Source: Planctomycetota bacterium
GTDB taxonomy: Bacteria > Planctomycetota > UBA1135 > UBA2386
Assembly: GCA_016793305.1 (NCBI GenBank)
Contig: JAEUHU010000415.1
Location: 1-5,017 of the forward strand
DNA: 5,017 nucleotides
Reading direction: 5' to 3'
The notes below the pieces were generated by a model. The model did no database searches and was not told where the DNA came from. It saw nothing but the letters and a program-made list of their open reading frames with translations. The translations under genes were made by a program, and so were the position numbers. Positions within the stretch are counted from its first letter, which is position 1; every line of letters starts with the position of its first letter. Of the stretch, positions 1 to 5,017 are shown one piece after another.

Positions 1-10
1 CACGATTCCG

Positions 11-859
11 ATGCAGCACGACTCCGAACTCTCCCTCGTCGACACGGCCGCTTCGTTCCTCCGCCAGCAGCTCGGCAGCGCCGCGAACGGCCTGCGCCTC
101 GGGCTCGTGCTCGGCAGCGGCCTCAAGGACTTCGCGAAGCAGGTGCAGAACCCGATCGTCGTGCCGTTCGGCGCGGTGCCTGGCTGGCCGAGGCCGCACG
201 TCGAGGGCCACGGCGGCGAACTGGTCGTCGGCACCGTCGGCGGCACCAGGGTCGCGTGCCTGTCCGGGCGCGTGCATCTCTACGAAGGCTGGCGGCCGGC
301 CGAGGTGGTGCGCGCGGTGCGCACGCTGCGGCGGCTCTCCGTGCCGTCGTTCCTGCTGACCAACGCCGCCGGCGGCATCGCTGACGACATGACGGCCGGC
401 GACCTGATGCTGCTCTCGGACCATCTGAACCTGACCGGCCAGTCGCCGCTGACCGGCCCGCACGAACCGGCCTTCGGACCGCGCTTCCCCGACCAGACGC
501 GCGTCTACAGCCCGCGGCTGCAGCAGCTGCTGGTGGCGACCGGGGTGCGGCTGCGGCCGGGCGTCTACGCCGGCCTGCTCGGCCCGTCGTACGAGACCCC
601 GGCGGAGATCCGCATGTTGCGCATGCTCGGTGCCGATGCGGTCGGCATGAGCACCGTGCACGAGGCGATCGCCTTGAACGCGATGGGCGCCGAGGTCGTC
701 GGGCTGTCGCTGATCACCAACCTTGCCGCCGGCATCTCGCCGGTGCCGTTGGCACACGACGAAGTGGTCGCGGCCGGCAAGCAGGCCGCCGCGACGTTGA
801 CCACGCTGGTCACCGACTTCTGCAGGCGGCTCGGGTCCGATCGGGGCGCTCCGGCATGA
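11..859 (+). CDS. punA: Purine nucleoside phosphorylase, trimeric (PNP/MTAP) family
   Basis: Predicted cytosolic purine-salvage enzyme that splits (deoxy)guanosine and (deoxy)inosine with phosphate into free base and (deoxy)ribose-1-phosphate. The 282 residues match the usual length of the trimeric class. Motifs seen in order: phosphate loop LGSGL (34-38, Ser36), GHGGELVVG (66-74), GRVHLYEGW (86-94, with His89 and Tyr91 at the expected sugar/phosphate site), TNAAGG (117-122), GPSYETPAEI (191-200, purine-binding Glu195), VGMSTVHEA (211-219) and SLITNLAAG (233-241). The Asn of ITN (Asn237) is the residue that favours 6-oxopurines in this family. The STVHEAIA and TNLAAGI wording resembles actinobacterial PNPs. 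The start is the first ATG in the window; an earlier start cannot be excluded because the frame is open to the left edge and no ribosome site is visible in the 10 available bases. Its last four bases overlap the next gene. Hexameric DeoD is excluded by the motifs. Confidence 0.95.
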   Translation: MQHDSELSLVDTAASFLRQQLGSAANGLRLGLVLGSGLKDFAKQVQNPIVVPFGAVPGWPRPHVEGHGGELVVGTVGGTRVACLSGRVHLYEGWRPAEVVRAVRTLRRLSVPSFLLTNAAGGIADDMTAGDLMLLSDHLNLTGQSPLTGPHEPAFGPRFPDQTRVYSPRLQQLLVATGVRLRPGVYAGLLGPSYETPAEIRMLRMLGADAVGMSTVHEAIALNAMGAEVVGLSLITNLAAGISPVPLAHDEVVAAGKQAAATLTTLVTDFCRRLGSDRGAPA

Positions 860-1866
860 GCGGGGTGACGATCCGTTGGTACCGCCCCGGCGACGAGGCG
901 GCGATCCTGCGCACGTTCAACCTGGTGTTCCGTGAAGTGTGTGGCCCGACGTTCGTCGACCGCACGCTGGAACAGTGGCAGTGGGCCTACCAGCACAACC
1001 CGGCGGGGCATCGCATCTCGCTGGCGGTCGCCGACGACGGCACGATCGCGTCGCAGTACGCCGGCATGCCGATGTTCTGCGACACCCCGTTCGGCGAACG
1101 GCGGTTCGTGCACTGCGTCGACTCGATGACACACCCGGCGTTCCGCAGCGGGCTGCAGACGCGCAGCCTGTTCGTCGAGACGTGCATGCCGTTCTGGGCG
1201 CACTGCATCGAGATCGGCGACGCGCTGTTCTACGGCTATCCCGTCGACGCCGCCTACCGGATCGGCCAGCGCTACCTGAAGTACGTGCTGATGACGAGCA
1301 TCGACTACCTGATCCGCGAGCGATCGGCGGGGGCCCTGTCGGTGCCCGCGGGCCTCGAAGTGCAGAAGGTCGACGTGGTGCCGCCGGACCTCGGTTCGGT
1401 CTACGAGCAGGTGCGCGCCGACAAGCAGTGCCTGACCCGCCGCGACTACCGCTACCTGCACTGGCGCTACGTGCAGAACCCGGCCCGCGCCGACTACGAG
1501 CTGTGGACGGTGCGGCGCAGCGGGCGCCTGGCCGGCCTGATGGTCCTGAAGCCTGGCAGCGGGCTCGCCCCCGACGCGGCGACGATCGCCGATTGGGTGG
1601 TGCCCGAACACGACACCGCGGCCGCCGACGCGCTGCTCGCCGCCGCGGTGCGCCGCCAGCACGAGGAGCAGAAGCAGCGGCTGATGACGGTGCTGCCGCC
1701 CTGGTCGCACGAGGCTGCATGGCTGCAGCAGCGGGGCTTCGTCTGGACGCCGTCGTCGACCTGGCTCGGCCGGCGGCTCGTGCACAACATCTGCCAGCCG
1801 CAGTTCACCGCCGAGTTCCTGGCGCAGCGGTGGTGGTACACGCTCGGTGACAGCGATCTCGCGTGA
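856..1866 (+). CDS. Two-domain GNAT-type N-acetyltransferase family protein
   Basis: A 336-residue soluble protein with no signal peptide or membrane segment. The N-terminal half resembles a GNAT acyl-CoA transferase: IRWYRPGDEAAILRTFN (6-22) is a typical first strand and helix, WQWAYQHNP lies at 41-49, and VDSMTHPAFRSGLQTRSLF (88-106) resembles the acetyl-CoA-binding V-x-x-x-x-R-x-x-G region. FYGYPVDAAYRIGQRYLKY (125-143) corresponds to the end of that domain. The second half carries a similar signature, YLHWRYVQNP (200-209), followed by ELWTVRRSGRLAGLMVLK (215-232), which suggests a duplicated GNAT fold. The C-terminus WWYTLGDSDLA (326-336) looks like the conserved tail of GNAT-like proteins often seen in polysaccharide-related loci (family knowledge from memory). 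Acceptor substrate is unknown. The start ATG overlaps the PNP stop (ATGA), implying translational coupling; a purine-related role is possible but unsupported. A degenerate, non-catalytic acyltransferase fold is the main alternative. Confidence 0.8.
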   Translation: MSGVTIRWYRPGDEAAILRTFNLVFREVCGPTFVDRTLEQWQWAYQHNPAGHRISLAVADDGTIASQYAGMPMFCDTPFGERRFVHCVDSMTHPAFRSGLQTRSLFVETCMPFWAHCIEIGDALFYGYPVDAAYRIGQRYLKYVLMTSIDYLIRERSAGALSVPAGLEVQKVDVVPPDLGSVYEQVRADKQCLTRRDYRYLHWRYVQNPARADYELWTVRRSGRLAGLMVLKPGSGLAPDAATIADWVVPEHDTAAADALLAAAVRRQHEEQKQRLMTVLPPWSHEAAWLQQRGFVWTPSSTWLGRRLVHNICQPQFTAEFLAQRWWYTLGDSDLA

Positions 1867-1875
1867 GCATCGGGC

Positions 1876-1895
1876 CGGCCCGGTGCACCGGGCCG
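1876..1895. terminator. Perfect 20-nt palindrome after the GNAT gene; possible transcript-end hairpin
   Basis: CGGCCCGGTGCACCGGGCCG reads the same on both strands and begins 9 nt after the TGA at 1864-1866. As RNA it could fold into a GC-only stem of about 8 bp with a TGCA loop. No T-run follows, so it is not a canonical intrinsic terminator. It may stabilise the 3' end of the upstream mRNA, act as a poorly terminating hairpin, or be a protein-binding site. The 3' arm can also pair with 1911-1919 (see next entry). Confidence 0.5.
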
Positions 1896-1919
1896 TGAAG
1901 ATCTGCCGATACGGCCCGG
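1888..1919 (+). promoter_or_regulatory. Alternative hairpin in the leader of the radical SAM gene
   Basis: CCGGGCCGT (1888-1896) is perfectly complementary to ACGGCCCGG (1911-1919), giving a 9-bp stem plus a possible G-U pair around a 12-14 nt loop. It uses the same bases as the 3' arm of the 1876-1895 palindrome, so the two folds exclude each other. A further 8-bp complement, CCGGATCG (1916-1923) with CGATCCGG (1957-1964), would bracket the rest of the leader. The whole 123-base spacer has no gene and no promoter boxes that I can recognise. A regulatory function is inference from structure alone. Confidence 0.35.
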
Positions 1920-1976
1920 ATCGCCGGCGGCGCCGCGGTTCGCCCCTTGACCGCCCCGATCCGGACCTCGACAACC

Positions 1977-1980
1977 AAGG
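1977..1980 (+). promoter_or_regulatory. Weak ribosome binding site of the radical SAM gene
   Basis: AAGG lies 9 nt before the ATG at 1990. An in-frame TGA at 1948-1950 with no ATG, GTG or TTG in that frame between it and 1990 makes 1990 the only plausible start. Confidence 0.5.
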
Positions 1981-1989
1981 CCTGTCCCG

Positions 1990-3183
1990 ATGACCCACCA
2001 AGAAGTCGACAAGAGCATCCTCGAAACGTGGCCGGCGGAGCTCGCGTCGTTGCCGTTCGGCAGCCAGGCGTTCAAGGACGCCAACGAACGGCTGGCCGTC
2101 GAGGACGAAGCCGCGCTGCGGCCGGTCGTGCGGGCGATGCCGACCTGGATCAACCTGACGAGCACGACGGTCTGCAACCTGAAGTGCTTCATGTGCAACC
2201 AATTCCTCGATCCGGATTCACCGAAGGTGATCATGGACGAGGAGGTCTACGACCGGGTCGTGCGCGAGCTGTATCCGTACGCGAAGACCATGCAGCTGTC
2301 GGCGTTCGGCGAGCCGCTGATGACGCCCCGCATGGACCAGAAGCTCGACGACCTCGAGCGCTACGGCGTCAAGCTCGAGATGGTCAGCAACGCGACGCTG
2401 ATGATGAAGGAGTCGAGCTTTCGCGAGAAGCTGATCCGAGCACTCGGCGCGATCACGTTCTCGCTCGATGGCGCGACGCGGCCCACCTACAACTCGATCC
2501 GCACCGGCGCCGACTTCGACGTCGTGGTCGACAACATCACGCGCTTCTGCGACCTGCGGTGGGCGATGCCCGCCGAGAAGCGGCCGCACCTGACGCTGAA
2601 CTTCATCCTGATGAAGCGCACGCTGCCCGAGGCGCCGAAGTTCGTCGAGATGGCGAAGGCGTGGGGGGCCGACCTGGTGACGTTCCTGCACCTGGTGTCG
2701 TTCCACGAGAGCCTGAAGGACGAGGCCCCGCAGCATCACCGGGCGCTGACCAACCACTGGCAGGACCGCACGCGCGAGGCCGCTGCGGCGTTGGGCGTGG
2801 CGATCAAGATCCCGCCGAACTTCTCGGTCACCGAGGACACGCCGCCTGTGGCCGCGGCTGCGATCGAGGCCGCGAGCCCGGTTGCGCCGGCCGCTCCGAA
2901 GCCTGCCGCCGAGCGACCGTGCGTGATGCCGGCGCTGCGCTGCTGGTTCCTGTGGCGGCGCGTCTACATCGCGCCCTACGGCGACGTCGTGCCGTGCTGC
3001 GTCGCCGGCATGCCCGCCCTCGGCAACATGCAGAAGGCGCCGTTCCTCGACACCTGGAACGGCCCGTCCTACCAGCAGTACAGGAAGCACGTGTTCACGA
3101 CCAAGCCGTTCGGCAAGTGCCGGAGCTGCTACCTGATCTACCCGAACGCGGAACTCGCCGGCGACGAAGGGTTCGAGTATTGA
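1990..3183 (+). CDS. Radical SAM protein with C-terminal SPASM domain
   Basis: A 397-residue iron-sulfur enzyme. The radical SAM cluster motif CNLKCFMC gives the CxxxCxxC cysteines C62, C66 and C69, which bind the 4Fe-4S cluster that cleaves S-adenosylmethionine. AFGEPL (105-110) is the GEP-type SAM-binding motif and MVSNAT (131-136) and TFSLDGATRPTYNSIR (156-171) are further typical barrel strands. The C-terminal part is SPASM-like: C311, C318, C336-C337, C377 and C380, with APYGDVVPCC and LGNM...TWNGPSYQQYRKH wording, expected to hold auxiliary Fe-S clusters. An Ala/Pro-rich stretch at about 286-307 (VAAAAIEAASPVAPAAPKPA) looks like a flexible linker between the core and the SPASM region. 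The protein is cytosolic with no signal peptide. SPASM enzymes modify peptides, proteins, sugars or other small molecules; the substrate cannot be read here and no small precursor-peptide gene is visible nearby. The gene sits alone between two structured spacers. Confidence 0.93.
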   Translation: MTHQEVDKSILETWPAELASLPFGSQAFKDANERLAVEDEAALRPVVRAMPTWINLTSTTVCNLKCFMCNQFLDPDSPKVIMDEEVYDRVVRELYPYAKTMQLSAFGEPLMTPRMDQKLDDLERYGVKLEMVSNATLMMKESSFREKLIRALGAITFSLDGATRPTYNSIRTGADFDVVVDNITRFCDLRWAMPAEKRPHLTLNFILMKRTLPEAPKFVEMAKAWGADLVTFLHLVSFHESLKDEAPQHHRALTNHWQDRTREAAAALGVAIKIPPNFSVTEDTPPVAAAAIEAASPVAPAAPKPAAERPCVMPALRCWFLWRRVYIAPYGDVVPCCVAGMPALGNMQKAPFLDTWNGPSYQQYRKHVFTTKPFGKCRSCYLIYPNAELAGDEGFEY

Positions 3184-3292
3184 GCCGGATCGCCCGCGCG
3201 GGCGATCCGTCTCAAGGCTTGCCAGGACGCCGCAACGCGGGATCCGTGCATCGCGAGGTCTCGGCCATCGGCCCCGCTGCGTCGTCCGCTCG
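3184..3292. repeat. Tandem palindromic repeat, copy 1 (111-bp period)
   Basis: This copy starts directly after the radical SAM stop codon and aligns without gaps to 3295-3403, with 104 of 109 positions identical. The differences are at 3214, 3259 and 3261-3263. It opens with a perfect 24-nt palindrome and then carries GGCTTGCCAGGACGCCGCAA, a GGATCC-containing segment and GCTGCGTCGTCCGCTCG. I do not recognise it as an insertion-sequence end, integron attC or CRISPR repeat. It resembles an extragenic palindromic (REP/BIME-like) element in position and structure, which is inference. Confidence 0.85.
3186..3209. terminator. Perfect 24-nt palindrome in repeat copy 1; possible 3'-end hairpin
   Basis: The 24 bases are self-complementary: the left arm CGGATCGCCCGC is mirrored by GCGGGCGATCCG. 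The palindrome begins 2 nt after the TGA of the radical SAM gene. As RNA it can form a GC-rich stem of about 10 bp with a CGCG loop. There is no T-run, so it may stop exonucleases or aid Rho-dependent ending rather than act as an intrinsic terminator. Confidence 0.5.
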
Positions 3293-3294
3293 AT

Positions 3295-3403
3295 GCCGGA
3301 TCGCCCGCGCGGGCGATCCGTCTCGAGGCTTGCCAGGACGCCGCAACGCGGGATCCGTGCATCGCGAGGACGACGCCATCGGCCCCGCTGCGTCGTCCGC
3401 TCG
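3295..3403. repeat. Tandem palindromic repeat, copy 2 (111-bp period)
   Basis: This is the second copy of the element at 3184-3292, starting 111 bases downstream. Its palindrome is unchanged at 3297-3320. Four of the five differences from copy 1 cluster at 3370-3374. As a result GGACGACGC (3368-3376) is perfectly complementary to GCGTCGTCC (3390-3398), a 9-bp hairpin with a 13-nt loop that copy 1 cannot make. The match to copy 1 ends at 3403. The remaining spacer, 3404-3480, contains no gene; apart from the small hairpin at 3460-3475 I see nothing in it. Confidence 0.85.
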
Positions 3404-3459
3404 TCATGCCGCCCGAGGAAGTGTCTGCGCCGATTCGCTCCCTTCCTTCCCGGTGAGCC

Positions 3460-3475
3460 GACCTGTATGCAGGTC
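3460..3475 (+). promoter_or_regulatory. Small hairpin over the ribosome-binding region of the S51-like gene
   Basis: GACCTG (3460-3465) and CAGGTC (3470-3475) are complementary around a TATG loop. The only Shine-Dalgarno-like bases, AGG at 3471-3473, lie in the 3' arm 7 nt before the ATG at 3481. The hairpin could lower translation initiation or be a protein-binding dyad. The short stem makes chance a real alternative. Confidence 0.3.
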
Positions 3476-3480
3476 CGTCC

Positions 3481-4416
3481 ATGTTGTCCGCCGCGATCCT
3501 GCTGGGTCCACAACGCCACGTGCCGATCGTGCGTCCGGCGGTCGAGTCGCTGGTCGGTCGCGACGACCGGCCGCTCGCCGTCGTCACCGCCGGCTGGGAG
3601 GAGCGTGAGAACGAGGATCAGGAGCTGCGCGACCACGTGCAGCGGCCGGTGCAGAACCTCGAGATCTGGGCCCGCGTCGAGCGCATCTTCGAACGCGACC
3701 GCGAACTGCTGTCGGCGATGCGGCAGCGCCACGACACGCTGCGGCGCGTGCAGGAGCTCTACCGCCTGCGCTTGAACGGGGCGATGGAGGCGACCAAGGA
3801 ACTGTTCCGACGGCCGGGCGACGACCTGTGGACCACCGCCGAGCGGCACGACGCCCTGGTGATGCTGCAGGGCATCGACAGCCAGCACGTCGAACGGGTC
3901 GCCCAGGTGCACGCCGAGTTCGAGATGCGCTGGCGCCCGGGCGAACGTTCGGCGGTGCAACGCGAGCGTCGGGAGATCAAGGCGAAGCTCGCCGAGGCGT
4001 CCTGCCTGTTGGTCGCGGGGGGCCACATCGCGGTGCTGCTGCACCGGCTGCGCCTGTTCGACGTGTTCGGGCTCTACGGCGACCGACCCGTGGTCGCGTG
4101 GTCGGCCGGGGCGATGGCGCTGTGCGAGCGCATCGTGCTGTTCCACGACCTGCCGCCGCAGGGCAGCTCCAACGCCGAAGTGATGGAGGCGGGCTTCGGC
4201 CTCGTGCCGGACCTGGTGCCGCTGCCGCACGCCAAGCGTCGCCTGCTGACCGGCGACGCACGCAACGTGCAGCTGTTCGCGCGGCGGTTCGCGCCGTCGT
4301 CGTGCGTGCTGCTCGACGACGGCTGCCGCGTCGACTGGAAGGGCGCGCGCTGGTCGGCGTTGGCGGGAACGCGCCGGCTCGGCGAGACCGGCTCGGTCGA
4401 GGAGATGGGCGCATGA
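3481..4416 (+). CDS. Peptidase S51 / class I glutamine amidotransferase-like protein
   Basis: A 311-residue soluble protein. The fold is recognised by AGGHIAVLLHRL (179-190) followed by VVAWSAGAMAL (204-214), the G/W-SAGA nucleophile elbow with Ser208, as in dipeptidase E and cyanophycinase. LVPLPHAKRRL (245-255) gives His250 about 42 residues after the serine, close to the peptidase E spacing, so Ser208 and His250 are the likely catalytic pair. The third residue is unclear; the acidic pair in VLLDDG (276-281) is one candidate. Between the first strand region (AILLGPQ and PLAVVTAGW) and GGHIAV lies an insertion of about 130 residues, highly charged and probably helical (about 40-170), making it longer than typical S51 members. 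An in-frame TGA at 3454-3456 with no ATG, GTG or TTG before 3481 fixes the start. The stop overlaps the next start (ATGA). Substrate is unknown: a small peptide or isopeptide is family-based inference. Confidence 0.85.
   Translation: MLSAAILLGPQRHVPIVRPAVESLVGRDDRPLAVVTAGWEERENEDQELRDHVQRPVQNLEIWARVERIFERDRELLSAMRQRHDTLRRVQELYRLRLNGAMEATKELFRRPGDDLWTTAERHDALVMLQGIDSQHVERVAQVHAEFEMRWRPGERSAVQRERREIKAKLAEASCLLVAGGHIAVLLHRLRLFDVFGLYGDRPVVAWSAGAMALCERIVLFHDLPPQGSSNAEVMEAGFGLVPDLVPLPHAKRRLLTGDARNVQLFARRFAPSSCVLLDDGCRVDWKGARWSALAGTRRLGETGSVEEMGA
4401..4404 (+). promoter_or_regulatory. Ribosome binding site of the esterase gene
   Basis: GGAG, within GAGGAG, lies 8 nt before the ATG at 4413 and inside the end of the S51-like gene. 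It is the best Shine-Dalgarno match at any gene start in the window and supports choosing 4413 as the start. Confidence 0.7.
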
Positions 4417-5017
4417 CCGTCGTCGAACGCATCGAGCAGGCGGTCGCGCGCGGTCCGGCGGCCCTGCAGGAGCTGATCGCGCACACCGAGTTCCCGCACG
4501 TGTCGGGGCGCTCGGTGACGTTCCTGTTCTGTGGCGAGGCCCAGGAGGTCACGCTGCAGCACTGGATCCACGGGCTGCCCGGCTCGCTGCCGTTCCGTCG
4601 GCTGCGGCACAGCGACGCCTGGGTGCTGTCGCTCGACCTGCCGCCGGGGTCGCGCATGGAGTACAAGATCGGCATCGCGATGTTCGGCCGCGGCACGCTG
4701 CTGCGCGACCCGCTGAACAAGCACACCGCGCGCGATCCGTTCGGCGCCAATTCGGTGGTCTACGGCGAGGGCTACAGCCCGCCGGAGTGGAGCCTCGAGG
4801 ACCCCGAGGCGCGCAAGGGCACGCTCGAGGACCGGCACGTCGACAGCTCGGTCTACGGCGACTGGCGGCCGATCAAGGTCTACCGGCCGGCGCGCTTCCG
4901 CGAGACGCGGCGCTACCCGCTGCTGGTGGTGCACGACGGCTTCGACTACCTCGGCTTCGCCAACCTGCAGACGATCCTCGACAACATGATCCACCGGCTG
5001 GAGATCCCGCCGGTGGT
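4413..5017 (+). CDS. Enterochelin-esterase-like alpha/beta hydrolase, partial (3' end outside window)
   Basis: Open reading frame of 201 full codons that continues past the right edge. Residues of about 33-125 look like an early-set beta-sandwich domain (CBM48/Fes N-terminal type): VTFLFCGEAQEVTLQHWIHG, then WVLSLDLPPGSRMEYKIGI, RDPLNKHTARDPFGANSVVYG and YSPPEWSLEDP. From about 140 the putative-esterase (esterase D) domain begins: SSVYGDWRPIKVYRPARF, then RRYPLLVVHDGFDYL (166-180), the strand and oxyanion-region wording typical of that family. The nucleophile GxSxG, catalytic Asp and His would lie beyond the window, so activity cannot be judged. No signal peptide is seen, so it is probably cytosolic. 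It is translationally coupled to the S51-like gene by the ATGA overlap. Family members cleave siderophore esters or other acyl esters; the present substrate is unknown. Confidence 0.88.
   Translation, partial: MTVVERIEQAVARGPAALQELIAHTEFPHVSGRSVTFLFCGEAQEVTLQHWIHGLPGSLPFRRLRHSDAWVLSLDLPPGSRMEYKIGIAMFGRGTLLRDPLNKHTARDPFGANSVVYGEGYSPPEWSLEDPEARKGTLEDRHVDSSVYGDWRPIKVYRPARFRETRRYPLLVVHDGFDYLGFANLQTILDNMIHRLEIPPV

Noticed and set aside
1947..1990. Upstream start for the radical SAM gene at TTG 1947
   Set aside because: That frame differs from the enzyme frame, and the enzyme's own frame is closed by TGA at 1948-1950.
565..2202. Long open frame on the minus strand opposite PNP, GNAT and the spacer
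   Set aside because: It runs antisense across two well-supported genes and a spacer. Its Arg-, Pro- and His-rich composition is what high-GC third positions of the opposite strand produce, and no domain is recognisable.
3184..3403. CRISPR array or integron attC sites
   Set aside because: There are only two copies of about 109 bases with no spacers of uniform size, no attC-type RYYYAAC/GTTRRRY core sites, and no cas or integrase gene in the window.
3184..3403. Insertion-sequence remnant
   Set aside because: The copies are direct tandem repeats, not terminal inverted repeats, and there is no transposase fragment or target-site duplication.
3138..3587. Minus-strand frame encoding a 37-residue peptide repeat over the tandem element
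   Set aside because: The repeat period (111) is a multiple of three, so any open frame stays open through both copies. It overlaps both neighbouring genes, has no convincing ribosome site, and the palindromes explain the sequence better.
2218..4230. Long open frame on the minus strand, 670 codons
   Set aside because: Antisense to the radical SAM and S51-like genes and the repeats. Its low-complexity Arg/His/Val-rich composition and lack of any recognisable motif mark it as a codon-bias shadow.
1..5017. tRNA, rRNA, riboswitch or classical sigma-70 promoters
   Set aside because: No cloverleaf, rRNA-like stretch, known riboswitch core or convincing -35/-10 pair was recognised by eye; the spacers are too GC-rich to call boxes reliably.

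Overview
The window is uniformly GC-rich bacterial DNA. Coding strands show strong G/C preference at third codon positions, four of the five genes are complete, and all five lie on the + strand. Codon use looks the same throughout and there are no transposase, integrase or phage genes, so nothing marks a recent insertion. The organism cannot be fixed from 5 kb. The purine nucleoside phosphorylase resembles the actinobacterial type, but the gene mix would also fit a high-GC planctomycete, myxobacterium or proteobacterium.

Layout: (1) 11-859, a trimeric-type purine nucleoside phosphorylase, overlaps by 4 bases (ATGA) with (2) 856-1866, a two-domain GNAT-type acetyltransferase. (3) 1867-1989 is a short spacer rich in overlapping palindromes. 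(4) 1990-3183 encodes a radical SAM/SPASM iron-sulfur enzyme. (5) 3184-3480 is a non-coding spacer holding two tandem copies of a 111-bp element, each starting with a perfect 24-nt palindrome; the first palindrome begins 2 nt after the radical SAM stop codon. (6) 3481-4416 encodes a peptidase S51 / class I glutamine amidotransferase-like protein with a long helical, charged insertion. It overlaps by 4 bases (ATGA) with (7) 4413-5017, the N-terminal part of an enterochelin-esterase-like alpha/beta hydrolase that runs off the window before its nucleophile.

The genes form two translationally coupled pairs (PNP-GNAT and S51-esterase) with the radical SAM gene between two structured spacers. The GNAT and radical SAM proteins belong to broad families often seen in surface-polysaccharide or small-molecule modification loci. 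The S51-like protein plus Fes-like esterase suggests hydrolysis of an unusual peptide or ester substrate. No complete pathway is visible, so these links are inference.

The most noteworthy items are the tandem 111-bp palindromic repeat, the mutually exclusive hairpins ahead of the radical SAM gene, and the coupled S51-esterase pair. I see no convincing evidence of a wholly new system.
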